Source: JBGUVL01 sp964370395 (GTDB lineage Bacteria; Bacillota_I; Bacilli_A; Erysipelotrichales; Erysipelotrichaceae). From it: a stretch of 60,820 nucleotides of DNA. Each line of letters begins with the position of its first letter. Position 1 is the stretch's first letter. The stretch is taken from assembly GCA_964370395.1 (NCBI GenBank), contig CAYJIZ010000016.1, forward strand, positions 1-60,820. Reading direction: 5' to 3'. The position numbers and the translations under genes were made by a program. This document shows, one piece after another, positions 33,247 through 42,428 of the stretch. The notes beneath the pieces were generated by a model. It worked only from the letters and a program-made list of their open reading frames with translations, made no database searches and was not told the origin of the DNA.

Positions 33247-35277
33247 AATAAAACATAATAAATCAGTTCTTTTACGACTGTATTTATCACTAATTGTTTT
33301 TTGTGTTTGTTTCTTTACGATGTATGCTTTTCGTTATGATGTTTTAAATATATTGTATCAGCATGAATCGTTTACACCAAGTGACAAAGTAGTAGCGCAA
33401 GTAGAAAAAGAGTTATCAACATTAGAAGCAACCAATAAAAACATTAATCAATTTATAGAAGTGTTAAAACCTTTGGAAAAAGATTACAATTATTCACTTT
33501 TTACTGTTGCTGAGGAAGACAATGAAAAAGTGACGAAAGAAGAACAAGCCTATTTCTATATTTCTTCAGGAGCTGCACCCAATAAGCATTCGAATAATTA
33601 TTCAACGTATCTTGATGTACAATTCCATGGAGAAAAGGGTTTGATTACGTTATATCCGAATTTTAACTCGTATTTGTTTTATTATTCCATCGTATCCGCT
33701 TTTGTTAGCTTATTGCTTTCTTTGTTTGTGTATATGGTGATCAAAAAACAATTGAAAACACATCGCTTTACGCATTTCATAAAGCGAGCTTACATGCGTT
33801 TGCCATTTAAGAGTGGTAAGAAAATATCATTTCAAATCGTAATGATAACGTTATTGCTTGGTGTTTTTGCAGGTTCTTTTTTCCTATTTACGTATACGAA
33901 TCGTTACGCTTTCTTTGATTTTGTAAGAGAAGGTAATTTCACAAAGGCAAACTATGATTCTTNNNNNNNNNNNNNNNNNNNNNNNNNNNNNNNNNNNNNN
34001 NNNNNNNNNNNNNNNNNNNNNNNNNNNNNNNNNNNNNNNNNNNNNNNNNNNNNNNNNNNNNNGCTTTCTTTGATTTTGTAAGAGAAGGTAATTTCACAAA
34101 GGCAAACTATGATTCTTATATGGAAGGTTTGAGTGAAAAATTGGATGGGATAGCATTAACGAAAAAGAACAAAGCGAAAATTATAGAACTCATATCGAGT
34201 GATTCTGATCGCTATGAAACGTATGTGTTTGATGAACTAGGAGTATTTTATGTAAGTTCCTACAACAATAGAATATCTTCAATGTTTCTTCGTGAGAGTG
34301 TATACAATATCTCAAGTATTTATACACCTGAATTTTACCAATATCCTTTTTTCGCGAAAGACGAAGTAGGAACCATCTTAATCTATGACTTCCCTTTGGT
34401 TCGATTTGCCGTTCCTATTGTTGTTTTACTTGCGATGGTTTCATTGTCTTTGTTTTTGATTCCGTTATTGTTGTTTATTCGCTATAAGGTAAATCATATA
34501 AAACAGATTCAAGAGGATATCGAGGTATTAGCGAGTGGAGATTGGAGTTATGAAGTGAATCGCAATAGCGATGATGAGATAGGGGAATTGGCGGATCATT
34601 TGAATCAGTTGCGTTTGTCATTTGTCGATAATATGGAAAAAGAAAAACAAGCGATGCAAGCCAACAAAGAATTGATTACTTCCTTATCGCATGATATTCG
34701 AACACCGCTTACTTCACTACAAGGGTATTTGGAAATTATCCATTTAAAAAAATACAAGGATGCAGCGCAATACGAACAATACCTACAAAATTGTATTGAA
34801 AAGGTACAACAGATCAATGAATTGTCGACGAAAACATTTGAATACGCTTTGGTCTTTGAAGTGGAAGACGAATCCGAAAAGCAATGGGTAGCAATGGATG
34901 AATTGTGTGACTATGTGAAAAACAGCGTAGAATATTTGCATCTTCAACACTTCAAGATTCAAATGAAAATTGAGGTGAATGCCAATGCGATGTTAGTTAA
35001 TTTAACATTTTGGAAGCGTATTATTAATAACTTATTTTCAAATGTTTTGAAGTATGCGGATGCAAGCAAAGAGGTTTGTATTTATCTAACCCAAGAAAAG
35101 GATTGTTTAAAATTATCCATTGCCAATGAAAAGAAGCAAATGGAAAATATCGTAGAAAGCAATCATATTGGATTAAAAAGTGTGCGACGTATGGTACAAT
35201 TACTTCATGGTGAAATGTACATCAATGAACAAGATGATAGTTTCATTGTAGTGCTTAGTTTACCGATGAGTGAGTGA
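33239..35277 (+). CDS. Sensor histidine kinase (interrupted by an assembly gap)
   Basis: Partner of the upstream response regulator. GTG start behind AAAGGGG. The gene is cut by 100 N, but identical 55-nt sequences flank the gap. Merging them gives one intact frame of 627 aa: 241 codons before the gap, one Tyr codon spanning the junction, 385 after. Topology in the merged protein: membrane segments at about 9-30, 146-168, 198-219 and 339-362, enclosing two separate outer regions; HAMP about 363-415; phosphoacceptor His433 in SLSHDIRTPLTSL; ATPase N-box NNLFSNVLKYA. The usual DxGxG box is not recognisable, while a GLKSVRRMV G2-like box is present. The ligand is unknown; a cell-wall signal is plausible from the neighbours. 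Confidence 0.85.
33908..34117 (+). repeat. 100-N gap flanked by identical 55-nt sequences (assembly artefact)
   Basis: Bases 33908-33962 and 34063-34117 are identical and enclose exactly 100 N (33963-34062). Collapsing to one copy keeps the kinase frame open. A fixed 100-N spacer and a 55-nt overlap are what a de Bruijn-graph assembler at k=55 would leave when contigs were scaffolded without merging. A real tandem repeat is the less likely alternative. Confidence 0.85.
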
Positions 35278-35286
35278 GGTGAAAGG

Positions 35287-35454
35287 ATGCCATTAAAAGT
35301 TGAAACAGAATACGATATAACTTTGGATATGAACAAAGAACCACTGTATGATGAAGAAAAATTAGCGGCATATGCCAAAGCAAAAGGCGTTTCTGTAACA
35401 CAATTAAGTGAAGAAGAAAAACGACCTTTTATTGTCGGGTTTATGAGTTTTTAA
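35287..35454 (+). CDS. Small 55-aa protein at the end of the two-component operon
   Basis: ATG at 35287 behind GAGGTGAAAGG, nine bases after the kinase stop. The product starts MPLKVETEYDITLDMNKEPL and ends RPFIVGFMSF. It is soluble and acidic, with EKLAAYAKAKGVSVTQLSEEE in the middle (helix-turn-like spacing, no clear fold). A terminator overlaps its stop codon, confirming that it is the last gene of the operon. I do not recognise the family; a role with the kinase or regulator is only suggested by position. Confidence 0.65.
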   Translation: MPLKVETEYDITLDMNKEPLYDEEKLAAYAKAKGVSVTQLSEEEKRPFIVGFMSF

Positions 35455-35479
35455 TGCACTTTTTATAAAGTGCATTTTT
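35453..35479 (+). terminator. Terminator of the two-component operon
   Basis: AATGCACTTT (35453-35462) pairs with AAAGTGCATT (35467-35476) around a 4-nt loop, followed by TTTC. Confidence 0.85.
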
Positions 35480-35583
35480 CGTTTGTGAAATGGTTTTTTA
35501 GATAGTATAATAAAGCTAATTTGAGGGCGTTAAAGTTTACTTTATGCGCTTGCGATAGTAGAATGGGAAGGCAGGGACATGTA

Positions 35584-36312
35584 ATGGATGATTTTTATCA
35601 AACCTTGATAAGTGATGTGAAAAAGTGTATGGAGCAACAAGAGTATGCGCAAGCGTTAGTGTTGTTGGAGGCAGAATTTGTGATGCCATACATACCAAAA
35701 GATATCGAAGAACAATTGATCGCTTTGTACAATACTTGTAAGAGTGAAGTCAATGCGACAAAAACAAGTCGTAAATACCATGAGGATGACTTGGAAAGTT
35801 TGTTGTTTGGTAGTTTAGATGAAGCATTTCAAGCGGTGGAAATGCTAAAGGCGAGTAACATCCGTAAGCATTTGGACCTTGTGAAAGCATACGTAAAAGA
35901 AAACCCACATTATTTGATTCGAACATTATTAATCGAATGTTTGATTGAACAAGATATCCATGATGAAATAGAAATGGATTACGATGGGTTAGATATTGTG
36001 TTTACACCAAGTTATGTAGAACTTCCTCAACAGCAGGAAACACTTGCTTTGGCAATCAAACAAGTGCAAGATTACTATGAGAATGATAACCCTACATTTT
36101 TGATGATGTGCGTGGAGTGCATGATGAAAGAAATGTACTTTAAAATGCCATTTTCACTAGCAGAAGATGAAATTAATCACTTCGTTTATGCGATATTGTT
36201 GTATGTGTATAAAGCAAACGACGACAAAGCAGGTTTTGAGGCTATGATTAATGAAAAAAACCTTGCCAACTATGGGGGTTATGACTTATTATTATATAAG
36301 TACGATATTTAG
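35584..36312 (+). CDS. DUF3196-like TPR-type helical protein
   Basis: A 242-aa all-helical, acidic cytoplasmic protein. Helical repeats with TPR-like spacing run through it (QEYAQALVLLEAEF; DEAFQAVEMLKASN; LALAIKQVQDYYEN). It resembles the DUF3196 family found beside trigger factor in Erysipelotrichia and Mollicutes, for which only a TPR-like fold is known. The ATG at 35584 is chosen because upstream codons in the 35521 frame lie in untranslated leader. It is 28 nt before tig and probably cotranscribed, so a role in protein folding or assembly is possible. Function unproven. Confidence 0.7.
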   Translation: MDDFYQTLISDVKKCMEQQEYAQALVLLEAEFVMPYIPKDIEEQLIALYNTCKSEVNATKTSRKYHEDDLESLLFGSLDEAFQAVEMLKASNIRKHLDLVKAYVKENPHYLIRTLLIECLIEQDIHDEIEMDYDGLDIVFTPSYVELPQQQETLALAIKQVQDYYENDNPTFLMMCVECMMKEMYFKMPFSLAEDEINHFVYAILLYVYKANDDKAGFEAMINEKNLANYGGYDLLLYKYDI

Positions 36313-36340
36313 AAATGAATATCTTTAGGAGGAATAACAA

Positions 36341-37615
36341 ATGAGTTCAACATGGACATTAAAAGAAAATTCTCAAGGAGAATTAAAAGTAAAAATTAGT
36401 GGTGACGCTTGGAAAAATGCACAAGAAAAAGCATTTAAAAAGTTAGCTAAAAATGTAGAAGTAAAAGGATTTAGAAAAGGACAAGTTCCTGAAGCTATGG
36501 CAAGAAAAGCTGTTTCTCAACAAAACATCTTAATTGAAGCTGTGGATGAAGTAGCAGGAGCTGCGATGCAAGATGGAATGAAAGAACATGACTTATGGGT
36601 AATTGCTCGTCCAGAACTTGCGGTAGATGCAATTAGCGAAGACGAAGTTTCATTAACATTTAAAATTACAGTAAAACCTGAAGTAACACTTGGTGATTAC
36701 AAAGGGTTAGAAGTAAGCAAAGACGAAATCGTTGTAGAAGATAGCGAAGTTGATGCGCAATTAGCATCTTTACAAGAACGTTTTGCTGAATTAGTAGTAA
36801 AAGAAGAAGGAACAGTGGAAAATGGAAACACTGCTGTTATCGACTTTGAAGGTTTCAAAGATGGTGTTGCATTCGAAGGTGGGAAAGGTGAAAACTACCC
36901 ATTAGAAATCGGATCAGGATCATTCATTCCAGGTTTTGAAGAACAATTAATCGGATTAAAACCAGGAGAAGAAAAAGACATCGAAGTAACATTCCCTGAA
37001 AACTATGGTGCAGCTGATTTAGCTGGAGCACCAGTTGTATTCAAAGTGAAAGTACACGAAATCAAAGAAAAAACACTTCCTGAAATCAACGATGACTTGA
37101 TTAAAGATGCTGAAATCAATGAAGTTGATACAGTAGAAGCATTCAAAGAATACACAGTAAATAACATTACAAAACAAAAAGAAAGCGATGCAGATCGCAA
37201 ATTCGAAAACGATATGTTAGCTAAATTGATGGAAAACACACCAGTGGAAATTCCTGAAGCGATGATTAGCGATGAGTTAAACTCAATGGTTCAAGATTTT
37301 GCACAACGTTTGGCACAACAAGGATTCCCATTAGACCAATACTTCCAAATGACTGGTTTAGATGAAGACAAGTTGAGAGAACAAATGCAACCAGAAGCGA
37401 AATCAAAAGTACATGTTCGTTTAGTATTAGATGCAATCGCAAATGCGGAAGACTTACAAGTAGATGACAAAGATGTTGAAGTTGAATACGAGTCAATCGC
37501 AAACCAATATGGAATGGAAGTAGATAAAGTGAAAGAAGCAATTAACAAAGATGCGCTTGTTTATGACTTACGTCTACAAAAAGCAGTTGCGTTAGTAAAA
37601 GAAAACGTGAAGTAA
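36341..37615 (+). CDS. tig: Trigger factor
   Basis: Ribosome-bound chaperone and prolyl isomerase. The N-terminal ribosome-binding domain has the signature KGFRKGQVPE at about residues 41-50. The FKBP-type domain (about 150-245) contains NGNTAVIDFEGFKDG and LIGLKPGEEKDIEVTFPENY. A helical C-terminal substrate-binding region follows. The 424-aa length is normal. ATG is behind TAGGAGGAA. It is followed by a strong terminator and then lon. Confidence 0.97.
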   Translation: MSSTWTLKENSQGELKVKISGDAWKNAQEKAFKKLAKNVEVKGFRKGQVPEAMARKAVSQQNILIEAVDEVAGAAMQDGMKEHDLWVIARPELAVDAISEDEVSLTFKITVKPEVTLGDYKGLEVSKDEIVVEDSEVDAQLASLQERFAELVVKEEGTVENGNTAVIDFEGFKDGVAFEGGKGENYPLEIGSGSFIPGFEEQLIGLKPGEEKDIEVTFPENYGAADLAGAPVVFKVKVHEIKEKTLPEINDDLIKDAEINEVDTVEAFKEYTVNNITKQKESDADRKFENDMLAKLMENTPVEIPEAMISDELNSMVQDFAQRLAQQGFPLDQYFQMTGLDEDKLREQMQPEAKSKVHVRLVLDAIANAEDLQVDDKDVEVEYESIANQYGMEVDKVKEAINKDALVYDLRLQKAVALVKENVK

Positions 37616-37621
37616 AAATAG

Positions 37622-37646
37622 AAAAGACGCATCACGCGTCTTTTTT
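37622..37646 (+). terminator. Terminator of tig
   Basis: AAAAGACGC (37622-37630ish) pairs with GCGTCTTTT around ATCAC, with the T-run TTTTTTG. Confidence 0.85.
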
Positions 37647-37666
37647 GTCCTAAAGGAGGGTAAATT

Positions 37667-39985
37667 ATGGAAAATGAAAAAGTACAAGTTGGTATCCCTG
37701 TTGTCTGTACAAGAGGAGTTATCGTATTTCCTAATCAAGAAATCATTATTGATGTAGGAAGAAAGAAAAGTGTAACGGCGCTTGAAGAAGCAAAAGAACA
37801 TTTTGATTCTCATGTATTTTTAGTTGCACAAAAAGAAATGTCTGTAGAAGATCCTCAACTAGAGGACTTGTATGAAATTGGTACATTGTGTACCATTCAA
37901 AACATTCGTCATATGGATGGGTACATGCGCGTAAAATTCAAAGGTTTACAACGTGCAAAAATTATGAACTTAACGTATACGGATAGTTTGGTATTCGGTA
38001 ATGTGAAACCGATTGTTGATGTACATCAAGAAGAATTAGAAGAGATGGCATTAGTAAGAAAAATCGCGAAGCAATTAGAAGAAAACGAAATGGTCATTCA
38101 AAACATTCCAAAAGATGCAATAGCACGTTTGGCAGAGGGCATTAGTGCACCGCAATTGGCTGATCAAATCGGTCAAATCTTCCCTTTTAGTGTAGAGGTG
38201 AAACAAACATTACTAGAAACATTAGAAGTGAATGAAAGATTGATGTTAATTCTTCAAGAGATGGAAAAAGAAAAAACATTATCTGATATTGAAAACACAA
38301 TTAGTGAAAAAGTAAAAACACGCATTGATGAAAACCAAAGAGAGTATTACTTAAGAGAAAAATTGCGTGCGATTAAAGAAGAATTAGGTGACGTTCCTGA
38401 TCGTGAAAGCGATACGGATGAATACCGTAAATTAATTAAAGAAAATCCTTATCCAGAGCACGTAAAAGAAAAAGCGTTGGAAGAATTATCTCGTTATGAG
38501 ATGTTGCCTTCTGCTTCTGGAGAAAGTGGAGTTGTGAAATCGTATTTGGATTGGTTATTGAAACTTCCTTGGTGGCAAGAAAGTGAAGATAATACCGATT
38601 TAAATAAAGCACAAGAAATCTTAGATGAAGATCACTACGGTCTTGAAAAAGTAAAAGAAAGAATTATGGAATACTTGGCAGTGAAAACAATGACAAACTC
38701 ATTGAAAGCACCAATCATTTGTTTGGTGGGTCCTCCAGGTGTTGGGAAAACTTCTCTTTCAAAATCAGTAGCACGCGCACTAGAACGTCAGTTTGTGAAA
38801 ATTTCGCTTGGTGGTGTGAAAGATGAATCTGAAATTAGAGGACACAGAAGAACGTATTTAGGAAGTATGCCAGGGCGTTTCATTCAAGGAATGAAAAAAG
38901 CGGGTACGGTAAATCCAGTCTTCTTAATTGATGAGATTGATAAAATGGCGAGTGATTACAAAGGGGATCCAGCAAGTGCAATGCTTGAAGTTTTGGACCC
39001 TGAACAAAATGCTATGTTCTCTGATCACTACTTAGAAGAAACGTATGATTTAAGTAAGGTATTGTTTATTGCGACTGCAAACTACATTGAAGATATTCCA
39101 GCTGCATTAAAAGACCGTTTGGAAATTATTACGTTATCTAGTTATACAGAATTAGAAAAAATTGAAATTGCGAAACGTCACTTAGTGCCGAAGCAATTAA
39201 AAGAAAATGGATTAAAACCATCACAGTTAAAAATTAGTGATGATATGTTGCTTTACATGATTCAGTACTACACTAGAGAAAGTGGAGTGCGTCAATTAGA
39301 AAGAGTCATTGCGAAAGTAGCACGTAAAGTTGTTTTGGCTATCTTAAAAGATGGTAAGAAGAAAGTTACGTTAAATAAAAAGTTAGCGCAAGAATATTTA
39401 GGAAAAGAAATTTTCGAATATGGAAAACGCGAAACAAAAGACCAAGTAGGAACGGTAACTGGACTTGCTTATACTTCTTTTGGTGGGGATGTGCTTCAAG
39501 TTGAGGTAAATCACTTTGATGGAAAAGGTAAGTTAGTCATCACTGGACAACTTGGTGATGTGATGAAAGAAAGTGCTTCTATTGCATACGACTATGTTCG
39601 TGCTAATGCAAAGAAATACAAAATTGATGCAAGTATGTTTGAAAAACAAGATATTCATATTCATGTTCCAGAAGGAGCAGTACCAAAAGATGGGCCAAGT
39701 GCTGGGGTAACGCTTACTACGGCGTTGGTTTCTTCGCTAAGTAATGTTCCTGTGAAAAAAGAGGTAGCGATGACGGGTGAAGTTACATTACGTGGTAATG
39801 TATTACCTATTGGTGGATTAAAAGAGAAATCAATGGCAGCGCACCGCTGTGGTATTACTACAATCGTAATGCCAAAAGGAAATGTGAAAGACTTGGATGA
39901 TATTCCAGCTACAGTGAAAGAAGCAATTGAGTTTGTACCAGTTGACCATGTGTCACAAGTATTAAATGTTGCTTTGGTAAAGTAG
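37667..39985 (+). CDS. lon: ATP-dependent Lon protease
   Basis: Homohexameric AAA+ protease that degrades damaged and regulatory proteins. Lon N-domain (about 8-205), coiled coil, AAA+ module with Walker A GPPGVGKTS (about 354-362) and Walker B VFLIDEIDKM, and the C-terminal protease domain with catalytic Ser678 in KDGPSAGVTLTTAL and Lys721 in GGLKEKSMAA. The 772-aa length is typical of LonA. ATG is behind AAAGGAGGG; engB follows immediately after the stop codon. A CtsR/HrcA-type operator was not seen in the short leader. Confidence 0.97.
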   Translation: MENEKVQVGIPVVCTRGVIVFPNQEIIIDVGRKKSVTALEEAKEHFDSHVFLVAQKEMSVEDPQLEDLYEIGTLCTIQNIRHMDGYMRVKFKGLQRAKIMNLTYTDSLVFGNVKPIVDVHQEELEEMALVRKIAKQLEENEMVIQNIPKDAIARLAEGISAPQLADQIGQIFPFSVEVKQTLLETLEVNERLMLILQEMEKEKTLSDIENTISEKVKTRIDENQREYYLREKLRAIKEELGDVPDRESDTDEYRKLIKENPYPEHVKEKALEELSRYEMLPSASGESGVVKSYLDWLLKLPWWQESEDNTDLNKAQEILDEDHYGLEKVKERIMEYLAVKTMTNSLKAPIICLVGPPGVGKTSLSKSVARALERQFVKISLGGVKDESEIRGHRRTYLGSMPGRFIQGMKKAGTVNPVFLIDEIDKMASDYKGDPASAMLEVLDPEQNAMFSDHYLEETYDLSKVLFIATANYIEDIPAALKDRLEIITLSSYTELEKIEIAKRHLVPKQLKENGLKPSQLKISDDMLLYMIQYYTRESGVRQLERVIAKVARKVVLAILKDGKKKVTLNKKLAQEYLGKEIFEYGKRETKDQVGTVTGLAYTSFGGDVLQVEVNHFDGKGKLVITGQLGDVMKESASIAYDYVRANAKKYKIDASMFEKQDIHIHVPEGAVPKDGPSAGVTLTTALVSSLSNVPVKKEVAMTGEVTLRGNVLPIGGLKEKSMAAHRCGITTIVMPKGNVKDLDDIPATVKEAIEFVPVDHVSQVLNVALVK

Positions 39986-40570
39986 ATGAAGACATTTCAA
40001 GAATGTGAATTAGTGATTTCTGCAGCAAGTAAAGAACAGTGGCCAGAAAGCGAACTACCAGAAATTGTTTTGGCAGGACGTAGTAATGTAGGTAAATCAA
40101 GTTTCATCAATACGATGACCAACCGTAAGAAATTAGCTTATGTTGGAAACACACCAGGGAAAACAAGATTATTAAACTTCTTTAAACTGGATGATGAATT
40201 ATTGTTTGTCGACGTACCTGGCTATGGATATGCCAACACCTCACGTACTCAACTTGTAAAGTTTGGGGAAATGATGGAAGACTACTTTGGTGGTCGTGAT
40301 CAAAAAAGAGGTTTGGTTTTAATCGTTGATAGTCGCCATAAACCGACGGAAGATGACATTATGATGATGGATTATGCACGTTATTTTGAAATCCCAGTTA
40401 TCGTTATTGCGACAAAAATTGATAAATTAAAACGTTCTCAACGTATTAAAAATATTCAAGTTATCAAAGAAACTTTGATGATGGGTGATCAGGATGCATT
40501 AATTCCTTTTTCAAGTGAAACAAGAGAAGGGGTAGATGAGTCTTGGCAAGCCATTGAGAGTTTGTATTAA
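39986..40570 (+). CDS. engB: Ribosome-biogenesis GTPase EngB/YsxC
   Basis: Essential GTPase for 50S subunit assembly. G1 GRSNVGKSSFINT, switch region GNTPGKTRLLNFF, G3 DVPGYGYA, G4 TKIDKLKRS and G5 FSSETREGVD are all present. 194 aa, normal. The ATG directly abuts the lon stop codon and has only a weak ribosome site, so translation is probably coupled to lon. lon-engB adjacency is conserved in Firmicutes. Confidence 0.96.
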   Translation: MKTFQECELVISAASKEQWPESELPEIVLAGRSNVGKSSFINTMTNRKKLAYVGNTPGKTRLLNFFKLDDELLFVDVPGYGYANTSRTQLVKFGEMMEDYFGGRDQKRGLVLIVDSRHKPTEDDIMMMDYARYFEIPVIVIATKIDKLKRSQRIKNIQVIKETLMMGDQDALIPFSSETREGVDESWQAIESLY

Positions 40571-40598
40571 GAAGGATGTCATGTCCTTCTTTTTTTTA
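40570..40598 (+). terminator. Terminator of lon-engB
   Basis: AGAAGGA (40570-40576) pairs with TCCTTCT (40584-40590), followed by TTTTTTT. Confidence 0.85.
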
Positions 40599-40628
40599 CG
40601 TTTTTAGAAGGGTTTTGTACAATTACGA

Positions 40629-40657
40629 TTGTTTCACCTTTGATAAAAACGTATAAT
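40629..40657 (+). promoter_or_regulatory. Promoter of the methyltransferase-alkC unit
   Basis: TTGTTT (40629-40634), 17-nt spacer, perfect TATAAT (40652-40657), 31 nt before the start codon. Confidence 0.65.
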
Positions 40658-40688
40658 GGTACTAAGAAAAAAGCAAAGAGGTGTTTCA

Positions 40689-41210
40689 ATGAACGGATTT
40701 TTATTACTCATACCATTTTTTATCATTCGCTTTGCTTTATTGGCGAAACTTGGGAAAGAAGGAGTGCAACGTGCAGCGCACTTCGCAAAGACGGAGAAAT
40801 TAGAAAAACTTTTTTATATTGGCTATCAACTGTCTACGTTTGCTTTACTAGTTGGTTTCTTCTTTACAAAAATCGTATTCACCTATCCTTATTTATTTGC
40901 GATAGGATGTTTGTTTTATGTCGTTGGGTTAGTGTTATGTGGTATTTCTATAGTCGATTTTGCACATCCTTCAACAAATGGGATGAACACAAATGGAATC
41001 TATCAATATTCACGTAATCCTATGTATGTATCCTATTTTCTTATATTCTTAGGATGTTCCATGCTAACAGATAGTATGATGATGGTTTGGATAACACTTT
41101 TTTTCCAAATTTGTGCACATGTTATCATTCTAACGGAAGAGCGTTGGTGTAGTGAAACATTTGGACAAGCTTATATAACGTATAAGAAAAAGGTAAGACG
41201 TTATTTTTAA
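40689..41210 (+). CDS. ICMT/PEMT-like membrane methyltransferase family protein
   Basis: A 173-aa membrane protein with about five hydrophobic segments and the C-terminal signature of isoprenylcysteine/phospholipid methyltransferases: GIYQYSRNPMYVSYFLIFLG, then TEERWCSETFGQAYITYKKKVRRYF. The RNPMY and EE motifs form the SAM and cofactor site in the family. The ATG at 40689 follows GAGGTG; an extension to 40656 begins inside the promoter. The acceptor substrate in bacteria is usually unknown. It lies 41 nt before alkC and may be cotranscribed. Confidence 0.8.
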   Translation: MNGFLLLIPFFIIRFALLAKLGKEGVQRAAHFAKTEKLEKLFYIGYQLSTFALLVGFFFTKIVFTYPYLFAIGCLFYVVGLVLCGISIVDFAHPSTNGMNTNGIYQYSRNPMYVSYFLIFLGCSMLTDSMMMVWITLFFQICAHVIILTEERWCSETFGQAYITYKKKVRRYF

Positions 41211-41251
41211 TGGAGTAAAGCATAAATAGAATGGAAATAAGGAGTGAGAAA

Positions 41252-42346
41252 ATGGCCGATTTAATTAAAAATATATACAATGAGCAATTAATACAAAAAT
41301 TAGCTTTTGATATAGAAGGTGTCTATCCTTCATTTCAATCGAATGATTTTATAAACGATATCTTAGACGAACAATGGGAATCGTTGGAGTTAAAAGAAAG
41401 AATCAATCATATCACAAGACAACTGAAAAAGTATTTGCCTACGCAATACGAAGAGGCCATTTCCATCATTGATAAAGTGGTATTGAATTATGGAAACTGG
41501 TTAGACAATGTTGCTGGATTTTTTCCTACCTTTGTGGAAATGTATGGATTAGATGATGCCAATTGGGATACGTCGATACAAGCATTAAAACGGTATACTT
41601 GTTATTCATCAGCCGAGTTTGCAGTTCGTCCTTTTATTATGAAGTCGCAAACGAAAATGATGCAACAGATGTATGAGTGGAGTAAAGATGAGGATGCGTG
41701 TGTTAGAAGATTAGCAAGCGAAGGCTGTCGACCGGCACTTCCTTGGGGACCTGCACTGAAACAGTTGAAAATAGATCCCACTCCTATTTTTCCAATCCTA
41801 GAACAACTAAAGACAGATTCTGATTTGTATGTGCGTAAAAGTGTCGCTAATAATTTAAATGATATTTCAAAAACACATCCTGAATTAGTCATTGCTTTAG
41901 TAAAAGAATGGTATGGTAAAAATGAATACACTGATTGGATTGTGAAACATGGTTGTCGTACACTTTTAAAGAAGGGAAATGAAGAAGCATTGCATATCTT
42001 TGGTTTTGGTGATAGTGATAGTGTTTCTGTAACGGATTTCGCTTTATCCACAACGTCTCTTTCTCTTGGGGAAAAGGTAGCCTTTTCGTTTTCACTAAGT
42101 GCTAAGAAAGCAACAAAAGTACGTTTGGAGTATGGAGTAGATTATCAAAAAGCAAAGGGGAAACACAATCGCAAAATATTCAAAATTTCAGAAACGACGC
42201 TTGATGAGAACCAAACAAAAAATTATACAAAAATGCATTCGTTTGCGGATGTTAGCACAAGAAAGCATTATTTAGGTATCCATCGTATCACTCTTATTGT
42301 GAATGGAAAAGAGCAAGGAACACTGAGTTTTGAATTAGTAAAATAG
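41252..42346 (+). CDS. alkC: DNA alkylation repair glycosylase AlkC with C-terminal Ig-like domain
   Basis: HEAT-repeat DNA glycosylase that excises 3-methyladenine and 3-methylcytosine-type lesions without base flipping. Repeats are visible at about 95-255, with the AlkC hallmarks EGCRPALPWGPALKQL and DLYVRKSVANNLNDISK. From about residue 262 to 364 a beta-rich domain (SVTDFALSTTSLSLGEKVAFSFSLS) looks like the Ig-like module of the longer AlkC subgroup. ATG at 41252 follows AAGGAG; the earlier ATG at 41231 lacks a site. Second of three alkylation-repair genes in the window. Confidence 0.88.
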   Translation: MADLIKNIYNEQLIQKLAFDIEGVYPSFQSNDFINDILDEQWESLELKERINHITRQLKKYLPTQYEEAISIIDKVVLNYGNWLDNVAGFFPTFVEMYGLDDANWDTSIQALKRYTCYSSAEFAVRPFIMKSQTKMMQQMYEWSKDEDACVRRLASEGCRPALPWGPALKQLKIDPTPIFPILEQLKTDSDLYVRKSVANNLNDISKTHPELVIALVKEWYGKNEYTDWIVKHGCRTLLKKGNEEALHIFGFGDSDSVSVTDFALSTTSLSLGEKVAFSFSLSAKKATKVRLEYGVDYQKAKGKHNRKIFKISETTLDENQTKNYTKMHSFADVSTRKHYLGIHRITLIVNGKEQGTLSFELVK

Positions 42347-42402
42347 AAAAGAATCGTAAAAATAAAACAGGAATACAAGTAGAAAAGAATCGATACTAGG
42401 GC

Positions 42403-42428
42403 ATAAAAAAGATGCTACAAAGAGCACC
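42403..42428 (-). terminator. Terminator of the VanY-like gene
   Basis: On the minus strand GGTGCT (42423-42428) pairs with AGCATC (42411-42416), with one G-U pair, followed by TTTTTT. Confidence 0.6.

Noticed and set aside
33239..34120. Frameshifted or split histidine kinase pair
   Set aside because: The split is produced only by the N gap and the duplicated flanks; merging gives one frame.
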